Shown piece after piece: positions 27,561-40,135 of a stretch of 64,000 nt of DNA. Both the position numbers and the translations under genes were made by a program. This DNA is from Solen grandis (lineage: Eukaryota > Mollusca > Bivalvia > Adapedonta > Solenidae), in NCBI GenBank assembly GCA_021229015.1, contig CM037781.1:34268759-34332758 (forward strand), written 5' to 3'. A model generated the notes under the pieces. It made no database searches. It saw only the letters and a list, made by a program, of their open reading frames with translations, and was not told the DNA's origin. How positions within the stretch are numbered: position 1 is the stretch's first letter; the number at the start of each line of letters is the position of its first letter.

Positions 27561-28199
27561 TATACCCTCCACCAAAAAGTGAGGCATTAGATTTAGTGTT
27601 TAGATACCTTATGGGAAGAGGAACATTGGGGTTGAGTTTGAATAGGTCAAGGTCACTGTTAATAAAAAATAGTTTTGCCTGCCTGGGACGACACTTAAAA
27701 ACCTAGTTTCGCGGTACTTGACGTGTTTCTTGTTTTATTCACTGACCCGTAAGTCACGGCTATAGAAGGGAAACATAATATTGTGTTTCTTTTTTAAAAC
27801 CAAGCAAGGATTAATATTAAGGATCGACTGCCGTAAATAAGGTTGCATTTAAAAATAATAAAAAAAAAAGATATTTGCGAGTTATTTTCTTTGATTAAGT
27901 TTATGCAATCGTTACTTGTGAGTTTTGTGCAATTACATCTATTCCCTTTACTTTTTAATAAAGTTGATGAATTAGATATAATTCCCAGATAAATCTAAAT
28001 AATGTTTTCTCAAAAATTAGTCTGAAGTAAAAAAAAAAAAAAAAGATAGGGGAAAGTACATTGACATAAAATGTTGATGTATATTATATTTAAATTAATT
28101 AATTTATTTTATTATTATTATTTTTTTCTGCATATGTTTTAGAAAATGCAAGGGACGAAAGGCTAATATTTCGCTTTACTTTTCATTGGATACGGACTT

Positions 28200-28240
28200 A
28201 TTTTGTTTTAAAGTAAACACACACACACGTGCATTCTCTT

Positions 28241-28275
<35 letters not shown>
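28200..28275 (+). repeat. CT microsatellite
   Basis: ACACACACAC followed by TCTTTC and about 16 CT units. Low complexity, source of a spurious open frame. Confidence 0.9.
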
Positions 28276-28277
<2 letters not shown>

Positions 28278-28559
28278 TCGAGACATTTACGGGACATTTT
28301 TTTTCACTCTTTCATTTTTTTCCTCCGGAGACGGAAGTCCAGACCGCTGCTTCTTTTCTGTGGTAATAGATGTTCCTCAGACTGTACAAAATGTGCACTA
28401 ATACAAATGAAAGACATTAAAAATAATTATGGTATAGAGGAGAAGAAAAGCAGGGTCGTAATTTTCAAATACATTGTAGATTGAATCAAATTTTGGAAAT
28501 CCTGCAATGACGGGTATATTTATCCTTGGTCGTTGTCTCCGTCTTATAAGACGAGAGTA

Positions 28560-30565
28560 ACTGAGTAATCGGAAAGTCATTGAAGTCCCCGGATATTGAT
28601 ACAACCTGGGACCCCGGTAACTTACTGACCACACAGCTGCGTCATTTCCGTAAAAGATCCTGGCACTTCCGGTTGGTAATTCATACTTTTTTAAAGCTAT
28701 ATGCTGAGCATTTCTTGCCAGTTCCAATTTCCATGGATGCATCATTATGCGTGAGACGTCATAACTCATAAGTTACATCAGTCCTCGGGATCATCCGTAC
28801 CCTGGGACCCAGGTAACTTACAAGCAAGAACGTCTAGGTTATTAGTATCTTCCGTAGTATTTTCGTATATAATCGCTTTTCACGACAGAGTGATTCGAGA
28901 TCTGGGTTAGAAAACAAAATCCTGGTTTTTAATAAAATTGATGTAACATGCACAGTATCCTGGGTGTAAATCTGTGCTTCTTTTAATCCCCAATCAGCTG
29001 GATTTATAGTTCTTTCTGTAGTATTCTGCCAAGAGGTTCGAAAGTTACAAAAGACCTCGGTGTTTCAACAATGCCTGGGACCCATGCAACTTACACGCCT
29101 CAAAACAGTTATGACAAGTCGATTTATTCTCAACTTCCTTCATTTCCGGTTGCCAGACGGGTTATATTCCAAGATTAACAAGTTGCAGAGGTCTTGGGAT
29201 TTTGTTAAACCCGGGACCCATGCAACTTACACATCTTGAAATGCATCCAAATGGTTACTTCTACAATTCTCTTCCATGGTTTGCATCCAGACGGAGTCAT
29301 TTCCGAGACAAGTAAGTTGCAGAAGTCTTGGGAATTTCAAAAGCCCGGGACCTATGTAACTTACATACCTCAGAAAATGAAAGTTTACATGAATACACTT
29401 TCGGTTAATATTCTAGACGGGTACTATTCTTAGATAAATAAATTGCAAAAGTCTTGGGAATTTCAATAACCCGGGACCCATGCAACTTACATGCCTAAGA
29501 AAACATTTTCGCACCTGAATCCACTTCCGGTTGATTTTCTAGACGGGTTGTGTTCCTAGATAAATAAGTTGCAAAAGTCTTGGGACTTAAAAAAAACCTG
29601 GGACCCGTGCAACTTACACATCTTAAAAACACTCGCATAGTCTCCATTTTTTGGTTGTTGTTATCCTTCAAATATAACGATCCTCTTCCATGCTTGTGTA
29701 TCCAGATGGAGTTATTTTCGAGACAAATAAATTGCAGAAGTCTTTGGACTTTGCTAAACCTGGGACCCATGCAACTTACATGTCTCGGAAAGTGCGGCTA
29801 TATATCCACTTCCGGTTCCTGTTACATTTAAGACGGGTTCTGTTCTTAGATAAATAAGTTGCAGAAGTCTTGGGACTTCAAAAAACAACCTGGGACCCGT
29901 GCAACTTACACATCTTAAAACGATCGCATAGTCTCCATTTTGTTTGTTATCTTCAATACTAACCCTCTTCCATGCTTGTGATTCCAGACGGGGTTATTTT
30001 CGAAACAAATAAGTTGCAGAAGCCTTGGGACATTGCTAAACCTGGGACCCGTGCAACTTACATGTCTCGGAGGTGCGGTTATACATCTACTTCCGGTTCC
30101 TGTTCTTTGACGGGTTCTGCTCCTAGATAAATAAGTTGCAGAAGTCTTGGGACTTTGCTTAACCTGGGACCCGTGCAACTTACATGTCTCGGAAGTGCGG
30201 TCATACATCCACTTCCGGTTCCTGTTACTTCTTTGACGGGTTCTGCTCCTAGATAAATAAGTTGCAGAAGTCTTGGGACTTTGCTTAACCTGGGACCCGT
30301 GCAACTTACATGTCTCGGAAGTGCGGTCATACATCCACTTCCGGTTCCTGTTACTTCTTTGACGGGTTCTGCTCCTAGATAAATAAGTTGCAGAAGTCTT
30401 GGGACTTTGCTAAACCTGGGACCCGTGCAACTTACATGTCTCGGAAGTGCGGTCATAAATCTACTTCAGGTTCCTGTTACTTCTTTGACGGGTTCTGCTC
30501 CTAGATAAATAAGTTGCAGAAGTCTTGGGACTTTGCTTAACCTGGGACCCGTGCAACTTACACAT
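28560..30565. repeat. Minisatellite, about 125-bp unit, about 14 copies, homogenised at the right end
   Basis: Each unit contains CCTGGGACCCGTGCAACTTA (or variant), CACTTCCGGTTCCTG, GACGGGTTCTG and ATAAATAAGTTGCAGAAGTC. Marker copies lie near 28606, 28800, 29070, 29210, 29344, 29470, 29597, 29758, 29890, 30040, 30163, 30290, 30414 and 30541. Spacing is irregular and units are diverged on the left but nearly identical at 126-127 bp from 30040 to 30541. The minus-strand open frames at 29915-30456 are products of this repeat, not genes. Confidence 0.85.
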
Positions 30566-30599
30566 CTGCGGAACATAGAATGACCATTAAATCCACGTT

Positions 30600-33500
30600 T
30601 GTGTGATGAAATCTTTATCCTCTTTTGTCTGTTTGCCTATAGTTTACATTTTTGTATTTTACATATTTATTAAAAAAAAAAAAAACATACGATGTCAAAG
30701 TGATCTTAATTTCAAGACATATATGAATTATTATTGAAATTAAGTTTAAAAATGGTATAAAGAAATAAGAGAAAAATACTTTTGCAGTTAAAAAAAGTAA
30801 AATCTAAAAGTGATTCTTAATAATAAACAATTATAATTAATAACAGAGTTAATCCAACACGTTGTCCAAGTGGTCAGTCTGTTTCCGATCTGAACACTAG
30901 AGCTAACTCGAAGCTTGTGCCTTTGACTAAGCAACCAGAGAGATTTATACCTGCTGGTCTCGCCTGACTTCCCTAGGAACACGGATGATCATTATCGGCT
31001 GTCCAGGAAACCGGGAATCATATTGTTCCTTTTTTCCTCCACCAGAGGGCGCGACCTGTCACAATTAATGGCGGATCGGATCATTTTAATTGTCACCTAA
31101 TTGTTTTCAATAACAGGAAATAAAGGGTAGATAGCGATACGTGAGATGTGATTATGTCATTTTATGACAGATGATTTTTATTTTCACAGTAAAGTGAACT
31201 ATAGATTTAATTTTTAGAAGATGCTGTCATCTTTTGATTGATTTACTGGTCAGAGATCGCTTGATGATGACTTTTACAAAAAAAGCGACGAACTCAAATT
31301 GTTGTTTTTACCTAACGGCAAAAGGAAATATAGTTTATATCATTTTTCATTTCTTGATAAGTGAGTGACACTTTTATCAGTTACAATTACTTTTTATAAT
31401 ATTTATTTATTTTCGACATTTAACATCGTCTTTTTTTTCTGTCAATTACTTACTCTGTCAAAAAATGACATTAATTGAATCGCGTACTAATTGGTTGTGT
31501 ACGGCTTTCCTGTAACGTATAATGAAATATAAATCACATATATTATTTATTATATTGATAAATATCCACTAACATATAATCTAAGGTCATTTTCAAATAT
31601 ACAGTAATTTTTGTTATATGTAAAGTAGTATGTATGTGTTTAGACCAAGAGACAATATTCACATAGAATATTGAAGTCAAAAATCAATAATCGGGTTTTC
31701 TTTTACTTATTTTTTTTTTCCATTTTTTTCGAAATTGTTAAAATTAGCATAAGCAATTTCGATTACCGCAGTTAAACCATTCTTACAGTTAATTAACTCT
31801 TTTTCTAAAGATTATTTTTTACCGTGCACTGTTACAGTAAACATTCTTAAGATGACGGCTTCTAGTTTTGAATTGAATTATAAGCACGCTATTTAATACG
31901 TGATATTTAATATCAAACAGCCCCAACAGTTAAATGAAATATAAACTGTCTTAAATGTATAAAACACACTGAAATTCATTATGGTCATAAATATAAAAAT
32001 TTTATTTCATTTTTTTTTCCACGAAAAACATTTAATTTAGGAATATAATAGGTGTTATAAATCAGCATTAAAGTAAATACAGTGGTATATATTTCGTGCT
32101 AGAAAAGAGGCAAAAAGCAAAGAAACGAATTCTAATAATTGCTTATTGTTTCCACCATCGTCTGAATGAATGAATGAATGAATGAATGAATGAATGAATG
32201 AATGAATTAATTAATTAATGAATTAATTAATTAATTAATACAATGGAATTCAGAACAAAGACAGATATTGAATTTAGATTTCGTAGGTTTTGAGTTAAAA
32301 AAAAAATGTTCAAAGGTGTTTCCGTGTTTACCATTGATATATATTATAAACATCGTATATGTGTCATGCATGTATTGAATTTCTTTATTATTTTATGTGT
32401 AAAAATTTACATTTATAAATGGGTGTTTGTTTCATACCATTCATATATATAAAGTAATCCCAATCTTTTTAGTTATCATATGTTATATAAAACAGACAGA
32501 AGTATTCTACATGTTGTTTGTTCATCGAAGCTACAAAATATCCACTAACGTAAGTATTGATTAAGAAGTCTTATATTTTTTTATTTATAGTTGAGAAGAT
32601 TTCATCGACATCAAAAGTAGAAATTATGAAGAAAACTGAATTAATTAAGTGATTAATCATTAATAGAAATGTAAATGAATTAAATGAGCATTACCATAAT
32701 TCAGCATTCGGTTTCATATCTAATATATAACTTAAAGTTATTCGGCGATCTATTTTTTAAATTCACTTTTCGGCGTGTGGTCCGACCATTTTGACGATTT
32801 TTGAAGTCTTGGTAATTTTAGAAGATATTTTATATTAACGATTATACATATGTTTTAACTAAACAAAATGGACCTTTGGTACTCAGAAAAATACTCACAA
32901 TATCTTTCCAAGGTGAAAGACAATACAACCATTCTATCACGCACCGGAATTATATTTTCTTATTAATTGCAGTTGTAATTAATAACACCTTTATTGATAA
33001 ACAATAATTATCAATGGACAAAATTAATCATACTTAACTAATAATTAGGGGCATAACGCTGTTATCACATTTCATTTAATCGGTGTTTATTTTCAAGTTA
33101 TATTTTTTGCAATATTGGCTCAATGCACTGATTAAAAAATAAAATAAATAAGACATATTTTTAGGATTGTGCAGTACAATTTGAAAAAATATATTAAAAC
33201 ACGCAGAAAATGTGTTTTTTTTGTGTGTTTTTTTATGACATTATCGACCAATGAAAACGCGCCTTTCAAATGCAGTTCTTTTTCTATGTAGAAGCTTGAA
33301 AGCTACGTAAAAAAAAAAATAAATGAATGCATCCGGCTGCTGTATAATACGGTCTCTATGATTGGTTTTATTAACGTGATGCAACAAATGATCTGGCGTT
33401 ATTTGACACATCTTAAAACGACAAAATCAAGCCGTATAATCCTAGGGCCTGTGCTTGATCTATCAATCGGCCGTGGGTATTCGACGATGGCATATTCTAT

Positions 33501-34614
33501 GATCTTGCCATTCACAGAACACAACTTTTCAAATGGTGATATATATACTTCTTAAACTATAGGTATGTGTTAGTTAGTATCTAAAATACTCATTAGCGTA
33601 TGTCGTTAAAACGGAACTGTTTGTTTGTTGGGTTTAACGTCCCACCGACAGTATTTCAGTTTTACCTCCCCTGCTTCGGTAGCAAGTAATACGACAAATT
33701 CGCAGCAGTTACTTCCCTTTTTAGTGAGGGTGTACAAAAAAGTTTAGTTTCAGTTAGTTTTCATTCAATTTTTACAATTTACAATGTCACGGACATGTTA
33801 AGTGTAATATATTTCGGATACACCATATGTACTATGTAACGCATGTGCATATATCGGCGTTGTTTGCCTCGCTACGTTCAGGTGTCGGCCATTTTGTTTT
33901 AACCATTTTGGTAATTTTCCGGCCTTCACTCTTTCGTTGATTCGCAGGTGCATACCCTGTATTTGGCGTAATGTAACTGCGATTTATGACAATGTTATGT
34001 CTGGTACCGAAGTGAAAAGAAAGTTATGAGCTTGTATATTACATGCTAGAGAGGACTCTTTACTAATAGGGTTAAAGACTGTCCAAATTTGACATAGAAA
34101 AAATGGCAATACTAGATGAAACTGCCCGTTAGTATGTGAAATTATTTTTTAATTTAATTTTATAGGTTTGTCTTTAAATTTTATTTAAATGGAAACTGGC
34201 AATAATTTGATATAGATAAAAACAACTCTGTATATAGGGTCCCTGGTTTGGATATAAACTGTCACAATATCAGCAAAACTACTTCGCCAGTATAGGACAT
34301 CAGTTTGTATTTACAACATACCCTTTTCAAATATTTCATTAATTTGAAATGAATAAGTATATTTAATAGATTGTAAACTTTCTTTTCTTGTTTTAAATTA
34401 GTATTAGACAGCTACTATAAGAACAACTCAGTTGTTCGAAAATGAACTCGAAAACCTACACTTTTTTAATGTTTTGATCAAGAATATTTACAAGAAAAAT
34501 AAAAAAAGATGTCCATTGAAAGATTTTCTGTAAAATTAAAAAAAAAGTTTAAAATGGTGCTATTTTTATCTCTCTTTTCCAGTTATTCTTAGGGGTTTTG
34601 TCCATTTCTGAAAG

Positions 34615-34646
<32 letters not shown>

Positions 34647-35600
34647 AGTACCCGAGGTTATCTTAACCATTCATACAGATATATTAAATTTTCATGAATT
34701 AACTGTTAGTCATGATGTAGAACTTCTTTCTGTAGAATTTTTACTTCTTTTTATTTCTTTTTAATGAGACAGGTATATTTTAGCTATTTATTAGAAACGG
34801 TTACCATGGCTATACAACTTAGTATAAAAACGAACACAGTGACCTATCATTTTTTAACATTTTCGTATTTATCGCATTTTTTTTACATAGCATATATGAA
34901 AATCAGAAAATTCTATCGGAAAAAAAAATAAACAAAAAAAAAACAGCATACGTCCTTTACATTCATAATAATATAAGAATATTTCATAAAAATAATGTGA
35001 GCATCTTTTAAATGTCACACCGGTTTACCTAGGTCGTTACGTAAGATACTTGGTGGAAGTGATTTAATGTGACCGATGCAAGGAGTACGGTATATGGTGT
35101 TGGCCATGTATCAAAATAGTGTAGTTCTACTTTTGCTAGAAGCGGACCCTTTTATTATATGTACAATACAATACAGTATTGTATTGTATTGTATATGTAT
35201 GTTTCGACTTGTCCGGATTAATTAATCATTGACTTCCCTTCCTTCTTACAGAACAGTGCTTTCCTGACAAAGAACAATTATATAATTTGAAACTAAATAT
35301 ATATAGATATATATAGAAGACCTTTGTCTGTTGTTTAGAGTAGCTTAATCAAGTACGGTTTTCTTTTTTACGTTACCAGCTATGTGTACATACACTGAAA
35401 AATATCAACTGCATTTCAAGTAAAAAGGATATTTGTGTAAGTTATATATTATATTTCAAGATAAATAAAAAAAATCGTGTTTTATTTAACCACTGGCGCT
35501 AGAGTCGCTCTCTCTCTCTCTCTTTTCCCCCTATATGTAACATATATTGATGGGGTGTTATATAGGGGAAGAAAGGGGGGTGGGTGCGCTTCTAGCACCA
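30600..35600. other. Intergenic DNA, no gene seen
   Basis: Very AT-rich. Holds a TGAA/TTAA tetranucleotide microsatellite (32163-32240), an A run (about 34615-34644), a palindromic TACAATACAATACAGTATTG stretch (about 35160-35195) and one copy (about 34420-34870) of a diverged long repeat also present at 39290-39690 (shared AACGGTTACCATGG and surroundings). No coding signal. Confidence 0.6.
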
Positions 35601-35604
35601 GTGC

Positions 35605-35830
35605 ATTTAACGTCCCACCGACAGTGTATCAGTCATTTGAAGACTATGCCTACTTGAGACAGACATAGCGTTGTCACGCTGCAGTATCACGTTGTAGACA
35701 TGTGGCATGATACCACACCCAGTCACATTATCCACCGGGCCAACCAGTCCTGATACTAGGCTGTATATATGCTGAGCGCTAAGCAGGAAACTACTGGTAT
35801 CATTTTTAGCGACTTTGATATGTTGCAGTC
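35605..35830 (+). repeat. Dispersed repeat, copy 2
   Basis: Same family as 26555-26780: CGTCCCACCGACAGTGTATC, GTATCACGTTGTAGACATG, CCACCGGGCCAACCAG. Degraded sequence of the same family in inverse orientation continues to about 36000. Confidence 0.6.
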
Positions 35831-38088
35831 GGGATTCTTTACTTTATTCAGTTAGAAATGATTGGATGTGAAAATTCACCTATCATGCGTGTACATCACT
35901 ATCGGGCGGTCGTGTGTTTGTTCCAGGATTGGATGGGCCGGTGTCAGGATAAAGTGAGTAGTTGTGGTATTACACTGGTTGTGGTATCATGACCCTTTTC
36001 TAAGACATAATAACGAAATCGGAAAGAGAAACAGAATTATATCTGTTTCATATAGCCAATCGGTCCCAAATAAGTGGAATACTGTTTATGGGACGTTAAA
36101 CCCAATCAATCAATAATAGGTTGCAATTTCTTTAAGCAGAACAGAACAGAGCAGAACAGATATTTTATTTGTGTCTCACTCTTGTACATGTTATTACATA
36201 CTCATATTAATAAAGTAAATATGATAAAAGTAATAAAAAAACATGCACAAAACCACTCAATATGAGTTATGAGAGACATAGACATTAATAAAACTATAAG
36301 CTTTAGCATATGGATCTCCGAAGTACAATGATTAAATCATAAAACATAAAACAAGCAAGTTAAAAGACTGGACCGGAATAGTAAAACGATACCATGCCAA
36401 TATTTCAATACACTATCAATTTGAACATATAATTTTGTCCTGTAAATATCAGACTTACAAAAGTTAGTAAACACTAATCAGTTTCAAATCTTTCTTAAGA
36501 ATTATAAACATATACTTGAAACTAAATTGGTAGAACTAAAATGGTGTGTTTCTGGTTGCCCGATTGAATTCTAAATGGAAATAACTGAAAACAAAACAAA
36601 ATAGGCAGATAAATAAATGTGCAATAAAAATAGGAAAATAAAAACGTGGCAATAGAAATACTTAGTAAGTTTACTTAGTAAGTTTAAGAACCCCCATTCA
36701 TACCTTTCAGCACATACTACATTGACACGATAATGCATCTTAAATATGAAAAACTCATACCTACCGACGCCATGCAGCTAAAGACATTTTTTTTTTATTT
36801 TGCATAGTTTAACTCGAAAACATACTTGTATTTGAAATGCATTTTTCATTTGCCATATTTGCAGAAATTTAATTCACTACACGAGTATTCGCTTTAGTTG
36901 TACAAACGTAATTATATTTGCACAACTTTACAATATGTAAACATATTTATCATTTTTCGCAAATTTACTATGCATTACTGTAATTCTCATTTTTACAGAA
37001 GCTACTATATTTGCATATTTTTACAAACTTGTGATACTTGTAATATTGCATTTTTTTTACACACACGTTATTTACAGAAACCTTTCATATTTTAATATCT
37101 GATTCTACCCGGATGCCTCCGTTTATTCGGGGTCTTCATCCACCTGTAATTAGCTGGACGTCGCTTTATGACGGAAATATTGTCGAAGCGACCTTAAACT
37201 CAAATAGTCAAGTAAAGTTAATATCTTAACATAACTCATTATAGTTGCTATATTTGCACAAACCTATACGTGCAATATTAGTTGCATCTGGCCAAAGCCA
37301 GAAAACTGCTCGATTCGCACACCATAAACACTTATGACGGCTCAGTTCACCTGGCACTTGCATCTCTCTACAAATCAAAACAGGTAAAGTATAATTATGT
37401 TAATTAACAGATCACAAACAGCTAATATTAGGCCGCAGGGCACAACGATGACTCGCCAAGCGAGACGGTTATCACTCATAAAGGTTTTGTGTATTACTCT
37501 TGTGTATTGTCTCTAACTATAGGTAATCATGCTCTCACTTTGTACTTGTGTGCCAAGTTTTGGAATTTCTTTTCTGATTAATTAAGCTATCACCTGGACT
37601 TATAACGAAGGTTCCGAGTGCTTAAATATTTGTAAACGGTATGTGCATCTACTTAAAAAAGCAATGTATTAACAATCATCTATTTTTTAATGGAATGCAT
37701 CATTATTATCATCATCACCAGCTTTTTTCCTTCTTTTTTTACGTCGGAGTCGTTGTTAACGTCGTCGACATTCTATGCATCTTTCTTCGTTCTTTCTTCT
37801 GTTCCTTTTCTCTAATTTTCTCTGGATCACTGGAATAATTCTTGTTGCAGTGAATATTACTATTTTTTTTAATGACGTCTTGAAAACGATTTGAAAAATG
37901 CAATTATAAAACTGTTCAGAAATTTCCTTTTTTTTATTTCCTTTTACAAAAACACTCATAAGTACGCAAATGAACGATCATACGTACAATCATATAAACA
38001 CTCACATACAAACGTGAAATGCAGTCTATCTACAGTTTCTCCGTTCTCCGCCATCTTACGTTACGTTGCGCGTTTTTTTTTTCCAATC

Positions 38089-38152
<64 letters not shown>

Positions 38153-38815
38153 CGGAAGCTATATGCTGTTGAGAATGCAGACGGTGTTATGCATGCATAA
38201 TAATTACCTGTCGGGAATTTGATCTGGACAATTTATCATTTATATGGCCCTGGGCGCCATTTTAGCTGTCTGTATATATAATTTTATTTCTATTGGTCAA
38301 CTTATACAATGGCAAACCACAAACTAATTTATCTTTTCCTTTTTTGTACTATTAGATAAACAAATTAAAATTAAAATAAACTTTTCGTGGTGATATCGCA
38401 GTGAGGCAGCCCTATATTTGTCTAATGTAGACTTATGTCACCAAATAACTGAAATGGAGTCCGTGTGACGTGAAGTTCAGCAAGCAAGCAAGCAAACAAA
38501 CAAACAAACAAATATATTAACTACATTTTAAATCATACCTACAATCAATTATAGCAATTGTTTATAGGGTTGGCAAAATATAGATATATATAAACTTTTT
38601 TATGTATTGCTACGCATTTAACTGTTAAGATGAATGGGTTCTCTATTCATTTCAATCTTCGTGCATTTATCATTGGTTGACGTTAAGTTCCATCAGTCAC
38701 ACTGAACAGTAATTGCTTATATCTGTTTTATGAAACAGGTGCATTGCACGGTAGTTAGCAATCGGGTTTTTCATATTGAAATTTTATCGTCGTAACACCA
38801 TCGTTATTGAACAAG
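35831..38815. other. Intergenic DNA, no gene seen
   Basis: AT-rich. A SINE tail fragment (TGTAATTAGCTGGACGTCGC) lies at 37105-37205. An (AT)n(GT)n microsatellite lies at 38086-38151. Short open frames have no supporting motif or splice context. Confidence 0.6.
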
Positions 38816-38998
38816 TACTGTAGAATCATTAATTTTCGTGGGTGACTAATACTTGTCGATTTCGCGGACGGCTTGATTCACGAATATTAATCCCTACTAA
38901 ATCTATTAAGTAAACAGACCTCACGTCTTCACGAGTACCAACGAAATTGACGAATTCCACGAATTTAAATGTCAACGAAAATTAATAATTTTACAGTA
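38816..38998. mobile_element. Palindromic MITE (TACTGTA... family), copy 1
   Basis: Ends TACTGTAGAATCATTAATTT / AATTAATAATTTTACAGTA are inverted repeats. The interior has TTTCGTGGG...CACGAA palindromic blocks. About 183 bp, no coding capacity. Confidence 0.75.
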
Positions 38999-39289
38999 TA
39001 CAACTGGTCCCGGTGGCTGAGTTATTAGTGCATCAGCCTAACATTCGGGCTAAAATGGCGTATGTTGCAGCTCACAATCGCAATGTTTCGGATATGTAAA
39101 GTGTAACGTAATTCGAGTACTTGCAATTTTCGAATGTAAGCTGTCAAAATGGCAGCAACGCTGAAAGGGTTGTTTCGCAGTAAAGGACGTCTGTTCGTAT
39201 TTATCATATTTCCTATTTAAATAGTTTATTTTAAATGATTTAAATATGTTTAACATATATTAAACTTTGTTTTCTTGTTTACCATAGCA

Positions 39290-39690
39290 ACGGTTCAGTA
39301 GCTCCTAAATGAACTAGGTGACCTATATTTTTTTCATTGTTTTTATCAAGCAACCTTAAAGAATATTACCAAGAAACAAATCTTTTAAAGGAATTTCTGC
39401 AAAATTTAATAATTGTTTTAAAATGAAACAATTTTATCTACTTTTTCTAAAACCTCTATGGCATTTTCCATTTCTTTAAAAATGAAGCACCTGTGGATTT
39501 TTAAAACATATATTCAAATAATATCATGAATTATTTGTTAGTATGAATTTCTTCTAATTGTAGAATGTTAATTTCTTTTTTTAAGCGATATCTGAATATT
39601 TTAACTATTTATCAAAAACGGTTACCATGGATATATATGAACCTAGAATAAAACCGAGCAGGATTACTTATCTTTTTTCCAATTTCATGT
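39290..39690 (+). repeat. Diverged copy of a long dispersed repeat
   Basis: Alignable by eye to 34420-34870 through GATCAAG / TATCAAG, AATATTACCAAGAAA, AACGGTTACCATGG and TAGTATGAATTTCTTC. Neither copy has a coding frame. Confidence 0.5.
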
Positions 39691-39711
39691 CAGGATGATT
39701 TATGGTAAAAA

Positions 39712-39761
39712 AACAACACACACACACACACACACACCCACACACACACACACACAAAACC

Positions 39762-39806
<45 letters not shown>
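39712..39806 (+). repeat. CA microsatellite
   Basis: Interrupted (CA)n of about 90 bp. Confidence 0.9.
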
Positions 39807-39808
<2 letters not shown>

Positions 39809-39928
39809 ATTTTAGCAAGTAATAACATGCTTTTCAATATAGTCTTTTGTATATACCAGTGCCTAAATTGAATTTACTTTTTTTTTACTTACATTGTATA
39901 CAGTCAGTGAACGTTTGACAGAGACACA

Positions 39929-40135
39929 TACTGTTAAATCATTAATTTTCGTGGGACACTAATTTTGGTCGATTTTGTGGTGGGTTTTATCCTCGAATAT
40001 TAATACCCACGAAAAATGTCTCTTATATAGACCTCACGTTTTCTGGAACAAAGATCCACGAATAAATGTACCCACGAAATTCCCTTAGATACATAACGAA
40101 ATCTAATGTCAACGAAAATTAATGATTTTACAGTA
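39929..40135. mobile_element. Palindromic MITE (TACTGTA... family), copy 2
   Basis: TACTGTTAAATCATTAATTT ... AAATTAATGATTTTACAGTA ends and internal TTTCGTGGG / CCCACGAA pairs. About 207 bp. Together with copy 1 it brackets 38999-39928. Confidence 0.75.

Noticed and set aside
28398..28769. Minus-strand 123-codon frame
   Set aside because: Its centre contains the same minisatellite words, and no protein motif is visible.
29915..30456. Two overlapping minus-strand frames of 125-139 codons with repeated CKLHGSQVK / RHVSCTGPR
   Set aside because: They are translations of the minisatellite unit in two frames, with no start context or codon bias.
37891..38222. Plus-strand frames with Ile-Tyr and Cys-Val runs
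   Set aside because: Translations of the (AT)n(GT)n microsatellite.
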